A stretch of 64,000 nt of DNA from Solanum dulcamara (GCF_947179165.1 NC_077248.1:53925732-53989731); one strand, 5' to 3'. Shown: positions 12,061-26,162, numbered from the stretch's first letter. A program made the numbers and translations. The notes: a model not told the origin generated them from the letters alone.

Positions 12061-13707
12061 ATGTTATATGACTCACAAATTCAGTTTCTATCCAAATTTC
12101 AGCCTAGAACAAGAGAGAAAACGTGAGAAATAAAGAGAGAAAATGCTAGGGGCAAAGAGAGGACCCTACGGGTTGGCCAAGAGAAAAAGGTAAGGCCCGA
12201 TTTTGTTCTGTGAATTAATTATTTAAGGTATACTATGATGATATGACAGTGTTTAATAATGAAAAATTTCTATATGGGGCAGCAAAAATGGAAAACAAAC
12301 AGTCCACGCAGTTTCAGCGTGACTAAAGAAGTTTCGAGGCGCAATTTTGGCTTGTTTTGGCCAATTTTGGGTAAGGTAAGGCTTCGCCTTTAAATTTTAC
12401 TTTATGGGGTTGTTATATAGTGTATTATATACCTTTTATACTGTTGTAAGGATAAAAAAGGTAGTGGGAATGCTCGATAATAGAAACAATCGAAATTGAA
12501 GTCGTCATACTTAAATTATAGTCGAAATAAGGCGTTGTGTGTGTGGAGGCCTATTCTGGTTGTGTTGTGTGTCTTGCAGGGCCTAAATTTGTCCTAAAAG
12601 AGGTGGGGGAGCTTCTGGTTGTAGCCACATGACCCCCCTACAAACCCTATTTTGGATATCGTAATTTCAAGCGAGTTATTTGGAGGTTGTAATGTATAAT
12701 GTTGCCATGTTTTATATATATGTGAGCTTCTGGTTATGTTGTTTGTTGGCTTTAGGTATTAGGGACATAATTGTAAATTCAGATAGGGTACATTATAGAG
12801 GAGGTGCTGCCCAATTTTGGTTAACGCCTTAACTAGCTAAAGAACTAGTTGGGAAGACGAGCGAGGGGTTGAGTTCTATGAATACTCATATGTAACCTAA
12901 GATGCTGGAAAGCCAAGGGTTATTAATATTCGTGTTGCTTTTATCTTACTTAGGTTCAGAGGATGACGAGACAAATGAGATAAAGAGTAACCCGTAAGAG
13001 GTATGTGAAGCTTTCTCTTGGCATGTTTTTGGCATAAGTATGTAAATCTATTCTTCTTTATTTCTTTCTAACATGTCTTATATATAAGTTACGTATGGTT
13101 TGTATATGGAACTTGGGGATAATTCCATTCGTAAAGCTTCGAGTACAGTCTATAATTCTTATCCACTTCGTAATAGTAGAACTCCTGTAATAGTTGAGCT
13201 ATTGCCTAGTTAAGGCTCCTATAGGATAAAAGGTAATATATGTAGAGCCTATTGACTCGTGTTCACTTCTAAATGCTAAGGCTCTTAAGGTAGCTGAGCT
13301 ATCACCCTCGAGCCTTCTATACAGGAACTAGTAACCAGATGCATGGGAAGCATGCACTATAACTCCTATTCATTTCTTAATATCAAAGTCCTTGAAGTAG
13401 TTGAACTGCTACCCTCGAGTCCCTATATGATGAATACTAATTGAATGTATGAGCTCCCATGCCTAAGAACTCTATAATGACAAGTATATCTGATTGCATA
13501 AGCCGTTTGGTATTACCTTAATAAAAGTCTAGGACTCTTGAGACTCCGTCGATATGGCCTTTAATGGCATTTAGAGGATACTTGAGTGATGATTATTTTG
13601 ATCCTCAAATGATAGTCCATGATGATTGTTATACCGAGTCTTAGATCATGAGCTAATTGTATATGGTTTCTCATTACTCTACTTGTGCAGGCTGTTAATA
13701 CGTCACT

Positions 13708-13920
13708 GACCGCATCCCATGAAGGGCCGGGTAGGATAAACTCACCGCGTCCCATGAAGGGCCGGGCAGGATAAACTCATCGCATCCCATGAAAGGCCGA
13801 ACATGATATATGATGAAATGATTATTCACCGCATCCCATGAAGGGCTGGGCATGATATATAATAAAATGATTATTCACCGCATCCCATGAAGGGATGGGA
13901 ATGATATATGATGAAATGAC
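13708..13920 (+). repeat. Tandem repeats in 5' LTR, five units
   Basis: Five imperfect copies of a unit starting ACCGCATCCCATGAAGG. Two units are about 35 bases (ending GGATAAACTC) and the others about 50 bases (ending ATGATGAAATGATTATT). The 3' LTR has six. Confidence 0.85.
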
Positions 13921-14684
13921 AACTTCAGTGAGTCCCTCACTAAAGGGCCGAATATAGTCTATAGACATGCATGTGGAAATATAGTGGCACACTTGTAGCA
14001 CCAAGTCCCACAGCGGGGCCAAGTATGGTATGTAAGGAGGATATACATGCCCTCATGTCATAAGATGCAGGTAGAGAAATTCGTTAACTGTTATATTTGT
14101 TTCCTGCATCCCTACTTCAGTTGTTAGCTCAATTATGTGTTGTTATGCTTTATATACTTAGTACATATATCATACTAACCCCCTGTTCTTCGGGGGTTGC
14201 GTTTCATGCCCGTAGATACAGATTTTCATTTTGGAGATCCGCCAGTTTAGGATTTCCACTCAACGATGTTGGGAGCGCTCTACTGTTCCGAAGCCTAACT
14301 TTTGATACCAATCATGTAATATGTATATATTGATTTGTCCAGGGGTACGGCAGGGGTTCTGTCCTGCTATATGTTGCTGTTACTATTCTTAGGGGTTTGT
14401 AGATATATGTATATATGGGTTGTTTATAAGTTTGTTTCGACTGTGCCTATACGGCATATTATAAATGTTTTTATAATATGGCAGCCTTGTCGGCTCGCGT
14501 GCCCTTTCATAATATGATATGAATGAAAGAGGCTACATGTATATGAAAAAGTTTTAAACTATTGAGGTTTTTGTGTATAGTATCACATCACACATGGTTC
14601 AACTTAAGTATAGCTGATAGATACGCATAAGGGGGTCCAGGTCGGACCCCAGTCGTGGCCTACAGGGTTGGGTTGTGATAGAAG

Positions 14685-14696
14685 TGGTATCAGAGC
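14685..14696 (+). promoter_or_regulatory. Primer-binding site of element 3
   Basis: TGGTATCAGAGC, a perfect match to the initiator-Met tRNA type, four bases after the LTR end. Confidence 0.9.
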
Positions 14697-15626
14697 AGTT
14701 CATCCTTGAAATATCTATAGACCGTGTCTAGTAGAGTCTTGTTTATCGATGTGTTATTTACCACATCTATAGATAGGAGGCTATAGGATATTTAGGATGT
14801 TACCTTTCATTCATTTCTAAGATCGTGCGATAGAACTGAGTCATAGGGAATGAAATTCTTCATACTAACTTGTGGTTTCAGCAGAAGAACAATATTGATA
14901 GAAGAAAGTAACTGACGATATTGGAAGTTACAAAGCATGCAGTTAATCAAAGGCACAAAAGACAAATGTCAGGTAAGGTATTGAAATGCGATTGACATAT
15001 AAAGTTTAAGAGTGAAAGGAAAGGTAAATAGGAAAGTATAATCGGTGCAATTTGAGTGGACATACGAGGTAAGTCCTTTTCCATATTGTTAATTGTGGGC
15101 GCCCTGTGTGGCTATGATATAAGATGATATGACTATATATATGTGTGCCCTGTGAGGCACTGTTGGTATTTTCTGTGTGTAGGTGTTGAGATAATGAGAA
15201 ATACAGAGGAAACTCTGCCCAATTTTTCTTAGAAATAACAAGAGAATGAGATACAGGGCCGTAGTATGTCTTGAAAGGTTGTGCTCACAACAATGATGAG
15301 ATTTGACTAAATGAGTATGGTTGACCTCGAGGAATGAGTTAATTGCTGAATTAATGGCAATAGAAACTAGAAGGTCGATACTGGTATATTAGAACGAAGT
15401 TGGAAAGGACCTATAAGCCAAAGAAGATGATTCAGAGAAGATTGATAGATCGGGATAAAATGATATAGTAAGGCATCACCTGAATTGATACATAGGGATA
15501 AACTATGATGAGTTATAGTTGAAAGAAATAAAAGTATGATTATGACAAGAGTGCAAGGAAAAAAGGATTATGATGGAAGTAAAGTGTTAATAAGACAGCT
15601 TGTGAAATATTAAGGATAAAACCTTT
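14697..15626 (+). other. Non-coding 5' interior of element 3
   Basis: No open frame of note and no gag or pol similarity that I can see. The sequence is purine-rich on this strand (AGAAAG, GGAAAG and GATGAG words), like the non-coding leader of large non-autonomous retroelements. It is interrupted at 15627 by a minus-strand LTR. Confidence 0.55.
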
Positions 15627-18602
15627 TGTCACGATCTGAACCCCGTAGGCCGTGACTGATGCCCAAGTTTGACACTCATATGTACCTTTAATCTAATTAG
15701 CATATTAATGAAATAAGCAAATATTAACATCAAACGAGTACGCTAGATCAAATCAAAACATAAGTAGTATGGGAACACCGCTACAGTCATCACAGAGTAT
15801 AAAATCCCAAACTATATATAGAACCTACAACAAATATCTACAGACCTCTATAGAAAGATAATCTAGTCATAGAATGGGATAGGGCCCCCTCGTACCCCTG
15901 AGCAACGTATAATATACATAGCAAAAAGAGTCAGTACCAAAATATAAGTTCCGGACAACAGAGCACTGTCAACAACTCAGCAGATGTCCTAAGCGGAATG
16001 ATCAGCAAATCAAACTTCTGTACCTGCGGGTATGTAACGCAGCCCCCCTAAGAAATGGGGTCAGTACAAAAAATGTACCGAATATGTAAAGTATGAACTG
16101 TAATAAATAAAACCATAATCTGAATAGTATGTGCAGAAAATGAACTAAATGTTCAGAATATCAAAATACTTATCATAATCATAAATCACACATGCAAAGT
16201 CATATGCCATATCCAGCCCCTTTTTTTTGGGACTCAATGAACAAAATGTGGTCATCACCCGGTTATTGGTGCCACCTCACAGTAGAACTCTAGAGTAGGA
16301 AATATCTCCGTAATAGATCATATCATATCAGATGAGCATGTCCTATCATAACGTATCCTATCATATCATATCATATCATCAGACATCAGCAAATGTGTAC
16401 ATGGCACAACATAACTCCACAAACCCATGTACATAGTGAGCCTGCCCCCTCACGTTGGGGCACGACAAACAATGCAGAGAAGTACGCTTGATAACATATC
16501 CTGGCTCAGGCTCAGTGAAACAATGGTTACAGTATGCACGAGCAGAATAGTGAAAAACTAAATGCAATTTAAAATATAAAATATTTATAAGGACCTGATA
16601 GAACAATCCCGATGACAAATCATATATATAAAAGAACTTGAATAATAATAATAATAGTGCAAGTCTTTTCAATATCACGATAGTCTATGTCAAAATAGTT
16701 TTCTGAGATCTTCTCCATATTTCAAAATATATTATGGGACTTAACAGAATCATTAGTCGTATAATATTCGAAAGAGTAGAAAAGAGTTTCCTTTACATTC
16801 TACCTAACATAAGCCAACGGAATAATGAAGAAAAATTCGAGAATAGTGGGCTCCACCTCGGACAGATGAGGTGACGTATCTAAATTATGTGCGTTAAATT
16901 TTATAATGTTATTTATAAGAGTTTCAAGGTAGTCGGATCCTATTTGTGCAAATTCTAGAAGTTTAGACAATTTTTCAAAAATATTCATAAATATTTAATT
17001 TAATTCTACTGAATAGAAAAGGAGCAAATTTAGATATCGATTCCGAAGGATAGAGTCATCCCCGAGGCTCGTATCCAAACCTATTACACCTAAGACATGT
17101 CAAGAGAAGAAAAGGTAAAACTTTACATACCTTATTGGCCTTTTACGGTTGTCCAAATTTAATTCCCGTTTCCTCCAAAATCTACAATTGGTCACATTTA
17201 TCAATTACTATTCATAAAACTTTAAAAATTCTATTCTAACCAATACTTGTCTACAAAAATTTCGGCAGCATCTCTCCTATATATACAACAACCTCGAGAT
17301 TTCAACTCGGCCATAATATCAACAACCATGCCAACAACAACACCAATACCATCAATAATCAATTTAAAATGCATCACCACATAAACTAATTTCTTTTCCA
17401 AATAGTGCAACAATTTCCAATCTAATTTTGCACTTTCAAATAAATATGAATATTTCATGTTCATAAATTACTTTAAACTCATTCAAACATAGGTGAAGTA
17501 TTTTCCAAGCAAGCTATCCAATATTCATAAATTCCATATTTCACCCAAAAGATCCATAAATGCAACAAAGCTATTATAATTTATTTTCTTCTTTCAACTT
17601 CATAATCAACAACAACAATCCACACTTTAACAACTTTATTTTATAATATTATGAAATCATACTATAAGGACATAATTTCCTACAATCTATTTCAATACCA
17701 ACTTAAATCATTCAAGCTTCATTTATATTCCAAGAATCACAACAATAATTAACAAACTATACAAACTTAATTTTTTTCCATTTCATCACCTAACCCATAT
17801 TTTCAACTTCAAATAAATTCATTCAACTTTCAATTTCAACATAAATTTTTTACCATAACTACTACTCCATAACTACTACTAAAATACTACACAAAAATTT
17901 AATTCATCTTGCCTCCACAATCTTCATATACATGGATTTATACATATGTAAAACCCACCATGCAAACTTTCATATTTCCATAAATTCTACACATCTCTAC
18001 ATACTACAACATAAACAACCTTCGTAACATAATAAAAAGGAATTAATTCTTACCTTTTTCGTTTTAACTTCTTCACGCCCAAATCAATGAAACAAGCCTC
18101 CAATCTTCCAAAATAACTCCACCTTGTTATAGAGGACCCTTGAATTAGTGGGAATACTAGAAAAAAATAATTTTTGGGATGAAATTTTAAGGGGTAATTT
18201 TTTGTTCACCTTGGCCGATTTCCCTCTTTGTTTTCCTTAGAAGTTTTCTTCTTCTTCTATCAACTTTCAAATTCTTGAAAGTTCTAGGAGCTAGATATTA
18301 TAAAGACCCCCATGTGAAATTCTAATTTTGCCCTTCACCTTTTCTAATATTCCCAAATTGAAATTTTAATTTTTCCCTTAACCTTTTATAGTATTTCCAC
18401 ATGTGAAATTCCAATTTTACCCTTAACCTTCTCTAGTATTTCCACTTTAAAATTCCAATTTTACCCTTCAACTTTTCCAATATTTCCACATCCCAATTTA
18501 GTCATAAGAATTTTATATCCAATAAGATTAAACATAGCCTTGCCCTTGACTTGTTATCGTTATCCCCAAAATGTCCTAATGTGAAAAATACGGGTTATAA
18601 CA
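15627..18602 (-). repeat. LTR-A of the chain
   Basis: About 2976 bp, from TGTCACGATC to GTTATAACA. It includes a TATCA-type pentamer run near 16320-16380 and three CCAATTTTACCCTT-like repeats near 18330-18480. It lies beyond the integrase end of internal region 1 and so acts as that copy's 3' LTR. A roughly 99-codon open frame at 16379-16678 and a 77-codon frame at 17231-17464 recur in LTRs B and C, but only because the LTRs are copies. Confidence 0.88.
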
Positions 18603-18688
18603 TTTTCCCTCCTTTTGAACAATCATCCTCGAATGTTAAAATGATCTCATGGGATTTATGAATACAAATATTTCACATAATTTATTAA

Positions 18689-21600
18689 CTAACCAATATA
18701 GGTAAATAATAAACTTAGGTTACCTGTGGGTGCAGAAAACAACTGAGGATACTTCTTCTTCATTTTTCCCTCAGCCTCCCAAGTCATTTCTTCTCGGTGA
18801 TTGTTGCGCCATAATATTTTAATGGAGGGCACATCTTTGGTGCGTAATCTCCTTACCTGATGATCTAACATAGCCACCGATTGTTCCTCGTAGGACAGTT
18901 CTTCAGTCACCTGATTATCCTGCGCGGGAAATACTCTAGAAGGGTCGCCAATAAATTTACGAAGAATAGACACGTGGAATACCAGATATACTGCTTCTAA
19001 ATTAGCTAGTAAGTCCAACTCATAGGCAACCTTGCCTACTTTACGGGTAATCTGATAAGGTCCGATGTATCTCGGACTAAGCTTCCCTTTTCTGCCAAAT
19101 TTCATGACGTCCTTCATAGGTGTCACTTTCAAGAATACCCCGTCATCCACTTGGAACTCTAAAGGTCAATGCCGGTTGTCTGCATAGAATTTCTATCGAC
19201 TTTGAGCCGCTAATAATCGTTCCTGAATAAGCTTCACCTTATCAACTGCCTGCTGAATTAGATCTGGGCCAATCAACTTAGTTTCACTCACATCGAACCA
19301 GCCTATAGGTGACCTGCATTTTCTTCCATATAGTGCCTCGTACGGTGCCATCTGAATACTAGAATGATAGCTTTTATTATAAGAAAATTCAACAAATAGT
19401 AGATGGTCGTCTCAACTACCCATGAAATCAATAACATAGGACCGCAACATATCTTCTAGCATCTAAATAGTGCACTCGGCTTGCCAGTCAGACTGAGGAT
19501 GGAATGCTATACTAAGGCTCACCTGGGTCCCCAATCCCGCCTGAAAAGATCTCTAAAAATTAGTATAAACTGGGCACCTCTATCAGTGATAATAGATACA
19601 GGAACTCCGTAAAGCTTTACTATCTCCTTAATATACAATCTGGCATAATCCTCAGCTGAATACATGATCCAAACCGGAAGGAAATGGGCCGATTTAGTCA
19701 ACCTATAAATAATAACCCATATCGAATCATACTTCCATGGAGTGCGAGGTAAACCTATAATAAAATCCATATTAATGATCTCCTATTTCCACGTCGGAAT
19801 TTCCATCTCCTATAATAATCCACTTGGTTTCTGGTGCTCAATTTTGACCTGCTGACAGTTTAGACATTGGGCCACAAACTCAACAATATCTCTTTTTATA
19901 CCATCCCACCACTACAAACATATAAGGTCATGGTATATTTTTGTTATCCCCGGATGAACAAAATATCGACCATAATGTGCCTCGCCCATAACCTGTTGCC
20001 ATAGCCCAGCAACATCAGGTACATATAACCTACCCTTGTGTAATAATACCCCATCAGATGTAATACCAAAAGGGGTCTTTTCTCTGTCAATACCTGTATA
20101 TCGGTACCATGCCAAAATAGGATCTTTATATTAACGTAGCTTTATTTCCTTTATAATAGAAGATTCAGCAAACACTCGGACCAAAACCCCATTATCTCCA
20201 GATTTGGTCAAGCGAACTCCAAGACTGGCCAATTGACCAATTTCACAAACTATTTCTTTCTTTTCTAGTGGAACATCTTCCAAGCTACTCAAGGACTTAC
20301 AGCTGAGTGCATCTGCTATGACGTTGGCCTTTCCTGGATGATATAGAATATCAATATCATAATCTTTTAAGAACTCTAGCCATCTCTTCTGCCGCAAATT
20401 CAAGTCTTTCTGCTTAAAAATATACTAGAGACTCTTATGATCTATGTAGATATCAATGTGAATGCCATATAAATAGTGCCTCCATATCTTCAAAGCATGA
20501 ATCACTGCTGCCAGTTCCAGATCATGAGTAGGGTAATTTCTTTCATGCTTTTTAAGCTGTCGGGAAGCGTAAGCTATAACTTTGCCGTGATGCATCAAGA
20601 CACAACCTATTCCCACACCCAAAGCATCACAATAAATCACATACCCATCTGGTCCCTCTAGAAGAGTTAAAAACTGGAGAGATAGTTAGCTTCTCTTTTA
20701 ATAACTGAAAGCTTCGTTCACAAGCATCAGTCCACTATAATTTGGCTCCCTTCTGAGTTAGTCTCGTCAGTGGTCAGTGTTGCTGAAATTGAAGCAAATT
20801 TCTCTACAAATCTCCTGTAATATCTTGTTAATCCTAGGAAGCTGTGTACCTCTGTAGGTGTCATCGGCCTAGGCCAGTTCTTTACAGCCTTGATCTTCTG
20901 TGTATCTACCCGAATACTATCAGCCCCGACAATATGTCCCAAAAATGCCATAGAAGTCAACCAAAATTCACATTTAGAAAATTTAACATACAGTTTCTGG
21001 TGTAGGAGTACTACAAGTACCGTTCTCAGATGATCTGCGTGGTTTTCTTCTGACTAGGAATAAATCAGAATATCATCAATAAACACAATCACGAACATAT
21101 CTAGGAATGGTCTGAATACCCGATTTATCAGGTCCATAAATACTGTTAGAGCATTCGGCAGCCCAAAAGACATCACTCTAAACTCGTAATGACCATATTG
21201 GGTCCGGAATACTTACTTTGGTATATCTGATTCTCTTACCCACACCTAATGATAACCCGATTGTAAGTCTATTTTTGAGAACCACTTGGCACCCTACAAC
21301 TGATCAAATAAATTATCAATCCTGGGAGGGGTACTTATTCTTTATAGTTACCTTATTCAGCTGCCTATAATCAATAAACATCCGCAACAACCCATCTTTT
21401 TTCTTCAGAAATAATACTGGTGCTCTCTAAGGTGAAGTACTAGGTCTAATGAAGCTTTTTTCTAGCAAGTATTTCAACTGCTCCTTCAGTTCTTTTAATT
21501 CTGCAGGTGCCATTTTGTATGGGAGAATAGATATCGGCTGGGTATCTGGCAGCACATCTATGGTAAAGTATATCTCCCACTCGGAAGGAAGGCCTGGAAG

Positions 21601-22099
21601 TTCATCTGGAAATACATTTGAAAATTTATTAACTACTGAAACTGACTGAAGGGTTGGCGCTTTCACTTGCAAATTTTATACACAAACTAGGTGATAAATA
21701 CAATCTTTTCTGATCATCTTTCTCACCTTAAGGTAGTAAATAAACTTTCCTTTCGGCGATGCTGTATTACCTGCCCATTCCATCACTAGTTCTCCTAGAA
21801 ATTAGCCAATCAATTTCCATAATCACATCAAATTCAGTTATCTCCAGTTCTATTAGGTGTACTCTAGTGCAACGATTACATATAATTACTGAGCAACTTT
21901 TATATACCTATCTTGCTATAATAGAATCTCCTACAGGAGTAGCTACCTCAAATGGTTCTATCAGTTTGGGATTTACCCTAATCTTATGAGCAATCAATGG
22001 GGAAATATATGATAATATAGATCCTGGATCTATCAAAGCATATACATTCTGGGAAAAGATCAATAATGTACCTGTGATCACATTTGGAGACGCCTCCTG
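18689..22099 (-). pseudogene. Pol pseudogene, internal region 1 (PR-RT-RNase H-IN-chromodomain)
   Basis: On the minus strand: protease about 21700-22080 with ALIDPGS as the active-site region; RT about 20730-21650, starting [18 protein letters not shown], with catalytic FIDD intact at 21072-21083; RNase H at 20425-20640 ([31 protein letters not shown]); linker ILYHPGKANVIADALS near 20330; integrase zinc region near 19912-20040 (EAHYGRYFVHPG); core near 19519-19770 (DFIIGLPRT, ITDRGAQF); C-terminus 18689-19150 with KGKLSPRYIGPYQI and a chromodomain-like tail QVRRLRTKD...REEMTWEAE. Several stops and frameshifts interrupt it. It would copy the element RNA and integrate the cDNA. Gag is separated from it by a single TAG where the sister copy reads through. 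Confidence 0.9.
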
Positions 22100-22102
22100 A
22101 TC

Positions 22103-23511
22103 CTACTGGGTGGCCAAAGCATAGGTGCAGTTTGAAGGACTGCTAGAACTAGAAATTTTGCCCCGGCCTCTACCCCGTCCTACTGATGTAGATGCACCCT
22201 GACCCATGGGGAACACAGCTACTGAAGCAGATGATGACCTAATAACTGATCCTGTAGGCCAAGTTACTCTGCCTGAATTACCCTTATTCGGGCAATCCCT
22301 CATCGTATGGCCTTGATGACCATAAGAAAAACAAGCTCCTTTAGCACAGTAGCACTCTCCCAGATGGTATCTTCCACAATAAGAACACGGAGGCCTGGGT
22401 GACCTTATCTGACCATAGCCTCTATCTACTTGTGAACTGAAAGCCCTAGAGCTCGAACCTTCTCCCGCATATCCCATGCCACCTAATTTCCAGCCTAAGG
22501 ATAGTAGAGGCATACTTTGTGCCAGCTGGGGTGACTGTTTGCTACCCTGCTGCTGGAATAACCTGATTCGGAACTCTCTAAAATACCCAACTGATTTGGA
22601 TCTTTTAGGCTGACTCTTACCAAACTCTCGGTTAGACTGGTGTCTTCTATGTCTGTCCTCCATGCCTTGATCATATGCCTGAATACGGGTGATATCCATT
22701 CCTGGCTGGGCAACCATCACCAAATACCGATCTAGGCCCATCATATATCTGTGTATCTTGTCAGTCATGTCAGCTACCAAAGCAGGTGCATGTCGAGCCA
22801 ATGAGTCAAACTCCAAACTATACTCACGAATATAATGGCCTCGCTGCCTCAACAGTAAAAATCTATCTACTCTGGCTCTCCCATCTCTGGAGGCAAGAAA
22901 TGACTGAGAAATACCTCAGTAAATTCGTCCCATATAGCTAGAGGAGCTACTCTACCCCTGTACAACTCCTAGGACTCATACCAGTTAGAAGCTACCTCAT
23001 GCAGTCTATATGAAGCCAACTCAATCGACTCCATTGAAAAAGCCTTAATCAGATATAATATGCACTGCATCTCCTTAATGAAATCTTGAGGGTCCACCTC
23101 AGGCTTTGTACCGAAGAACTTTGAAGGGTTACAAGTCAGAAACTCATGAGCCCTCGAACTATCTATCCTGTATACCTGATCGCTGTATAAACTGTGTCTG
23201 TGCTCCTGACCTGCCACTAATCTGGTCAACAGCTGGACCCCATCCTGCATAGACCTGCCCTCGGCTCCTGGATGTGGAGCTAGAGGCTCAAGTGTTGAGT
23301 TTCTGAAAACTGATGGTGAAGCTACTCTCTGATCTGCAGCTGAGGTTGCCCTAATCCCCTCTGATACTAGCGGCGTCGCGGAGATGACTGTCAGGGGCAC
23401 AGTCCCCAGCTCAAGCTGAGATCGGGCCCTGGTAACTCTGTAGGCCTGACTAGCCTTACCTGGCGCTGCTGATTTGCTCTTCTGGGCAGCCGTTGCTTTC
23501 TTTGGAGGCAT
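22103..23511 (-). pseudogene. Gag pseudogene, internal region 1
   Basis: The start is the ATG at 23511 (MPPKKATAAQKSK), a basic N-terminus shared with the sister gag at 33113. Frame one runs to 22969 through a capsid-like region (FFGTKPEVDPQDFIKEMQ, ASYRLHEVASNWYES); a frameshift or stop lies near 22855-22968; frame two (22103-22852) continues with REYSLEFDSLARHAPALVADM and ends with zinc knuckles CSYCGRYHLGEC and CFSYGHQGHTMRDC. In the second knuckle the second cysteine is tyrosine. Gag would package element RNA. About 470 codons in all, a normal size for this lineage. Confidence 0.88.
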
Positions 23512-23706
23512 CACTAAAAACATAACAATTCATGTTGTTAGGAAGAAATCATCCTGATAATACAATTCTTATTGCACAATCTAAGACAAGAAGAAAAGGT
23601 AACATCCTAAATATCTTGTCGCCTCCTGTTTATAGATGTGGTGCACAACACACCAATAAATAAGATTCTACTAGACATGGTCTGTAGACATTCCGATAAT
23701 CAAACT

Positions 23707-23718
23707 GCTCTGATACCA
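23707..23718 (-). promoter_or_regulatory. Primer-binding site, internal region 1
   Basis: GCTCTGATACCA on the plus strand is the exact complement of TGGTATCAGAGC. It sits four bases from LTR-B, so LTR-B is the 5' LTR of internal region 1. Confidence 0.9.
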
Positions 23719-23722
23719 CTTT

Positions 23723-26162
23723 TATCACGATCCAACCCGTAGGCCGTTACTGATGCCTGAGTTGGACACCCATATGTACCTTTAACCCAATTAGCATATT
23801 AACGAAATAAACAAATATTAATATCAAACGAGTACGCTAGATCAAATAGAAACATAAGTAGTACGAGAACACCGCTACAGTCATCATGGAGTACAAAATC
23901 CCAAACCATATACAGATCCCACAACAAATATCTACAGACCTCTACAGAAAGATAATCTAGTAATAGGATGGGATAGGGCCCCATCGTACCCCTGAGCAAT
24001 GTATACATATAAATAGCAGAAAGAAACAGTACCAAAATATAAGCTCCGGACAAGAGAGAACTGTCAACGACTCAGCGGATGTCCTAAGCGGAATGATCAG
24101 CAAATTGAACTTCTATACCTACAGGCATGTAATGCAGCCCCCCTGAAGAAAGGGGGTTAGTATAAAAAATATATCGAATATGTAAAGCATGAACTGTAAT
24201 AAATAAAACTGTAATCTGAATAGTATGTGCAGAAAATGAACTAAATATTCAGAATATCAAAATACTTCTCATAATCATAAATCACACATGCAAAGTCATA
24301 TGCCATATCCGGCCCCATTTTTTTGGGAATCGGTGAACAAAATATGGTCGCCACTCCATCACTGGCGCCACCTCACAACAGAACTGCAGAGTAGGGAATA
24401 TCTCCATAACAGATCATATCATATTAAATGGCCATGTCCTATCATATCGTATCGTATCATGTCATATCATATCATCAGATATAAGTAAATATGTACATGG
24501 CATAACATAACTCCACAAACCCATATACATAGTGTGCCTGTCCCCTCACGTCGGGGCACGGCGAATAATGCAGAGAAGTACACTTGATAACATATCCTGG
24601 TCCAGACTTAGTGAAAGAATGGTTACAATATGCACAAGCAGAATAGTGAAAAACTAAATGCAATTTAAAATATAAAATATTTATAAAGACCCGATAGAAC
24701 AATCCCGATGACAAATCATATATATAAAAGAACTTGAATAATAATAATAGTGCAAGTCTTTCCAATATCACGATAGTCTATGTCAAAATAGTTTTTTGAG
24801 ATCTTCTCCATATTTCAAAATATATTATGGGGCTTAATAGAATCATTAATCGTAAAATATTCGAAAGAGTAGAAAAGAGTTTCCTTTACATTCTACCTAA
24901 CATAAGCCAAACGGAATAATAAAGAAAAATTTGAGAATAGTGGGTCTCACCTCAGACAAATGAGGTGGCGTATCTAAATTGTGTGCGTTAAATTTTATAA
25001 CGTTATTTATAAGAGTTTCAAGGTAGTCGGATCCTATTTATGCGAATTCTAGAAGTTTAGACTATTTTTCAAAAATATTCATAAATATTTAATTTAATTC
25101 TACTGAATAGAAAAGGGGAAAATTTAGGCATCAATTCCGAAGCGTAGAGTCATCCCAAGGCTCATATCCAAACCTATTACACCTAAGACATGCCAAGAGA
25201 AGAAAAGGTAAAGCTTTACATACCTTGTTGGCCTTTTACGGTTGTCCAAATTCAATTTCCGTTCCCTCTAAAATCTGTAATTGGTCATATTTACCAATTA
25301 CTATTCATAAAACTTTAAGAATTCAATTCTAATCAATACTTATCTACAAAAATTTTGGCAACATCTCACCTATAAATACAACAACCCCGAGATTTTAACT
25401 CAGCCACATTATCAACAACCATGCCAACAACAACACCAATACCATCAATAATCAATTTAAAATGCATCACCACATAAACTAATTTCTTTTCCAAATAGTG
25501 CAACAATTTCCAATCTAATTTTGCACTTTCAAATAAATATGAATATTTCATGTTCATAAATTACTTTAAACTCATTCAAACATAGGTGAAGTATTTTCCA
25601 AGCAAGCTATCCAATATTCATAAATTCCATATTTCACCCAAAAGATCCATAAATGCAACAAAGCTATTATAATTTATTTTCTTCTTTCAACTTCATAATC
25701 AACAACAACAATCCACACTTTAACAACTTTATTTTATAATATTATGAAATCGTACTATAAGGACATAATTTCCTAAAATCCATTTCAATACCAACTTAAA
25801 TCATTCAAGCTTCATTTATATTTCAAGAATCACAACAACAATTAACAAACTATACAAACTTAATTTTTTTCCATTTCATCACCTAATCCATATTTCCGGC
25901 TTCAAATAAATTCAATCAACTTCCAATTCCAACATAAATTTTTTACCATAACTACTACTCCATAACTACTACTAAAATACTACACAAAAATTTAATTCAT
26001 CTTGCCTCCACAATCTTCATATACATGGATTTATACATCTGTAAAACCCACCATGCAAACTTTCATATTTCCATAAATTCTATACAAATCTACATACTAC
26101 AACATAAACAACCTTCATAACATAATAAAAAAGAACTAATGTGAAAAATATGGGATATAACA
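23723..26162 (-). repeat. LTR-B of the chain, shared middle LTR with internal deletion
   Basis: About 2440 bp. It is collinear with LTR-A and LTR-C until about 26133, then jumps to the last 30 bases, missing roughly 530 bases present in A (about 18050-18580) and C. It serves as 5' LTR for region 1 and 3' LTR for region 2. It starts TATCACGATCC, so the terminal TG has changed to TA. Confidence 0.87.

Larger units (their letters stand above)
11516..14680 (+). repeat. 5' LTR of element 3
   Basis: About 3165 bp, starting TGTTACACCTC and ending GTTGTGATA, just before a primer-binding site. It contains G-box/ABRE words and a TATA box in its first 550 bases, a purine-rich stretch with GGTAAGG after it, and a tandem repeat block at 13708-13920. 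It is the same family as 38255-41492. The terminal CA has mutated to TA. Confidence 0.88.

Noticed and set aside
13708..13920. CRISPR-like array of regularly spaced repeats
   Set aside because: The units are contiguous imperfect tandem repeats in an LTR, with no unique spacers, in a plant genome context.
16379..16678. A 99-codon minus-strand ORF conserved at 24475-24771 and 34071-34367
   Set aside because: It lies in the three copies of one LTR; conservation is explained by LTR duplication, and there is no known domain.
17231..17464. A 63-77-codon ORF (starting MNMKYSYLFESAKLDW) repeated at 25366-25557 and 34964-35155
   Set aside because: Same reason: LTR copies. No evidence of a start context or domain.
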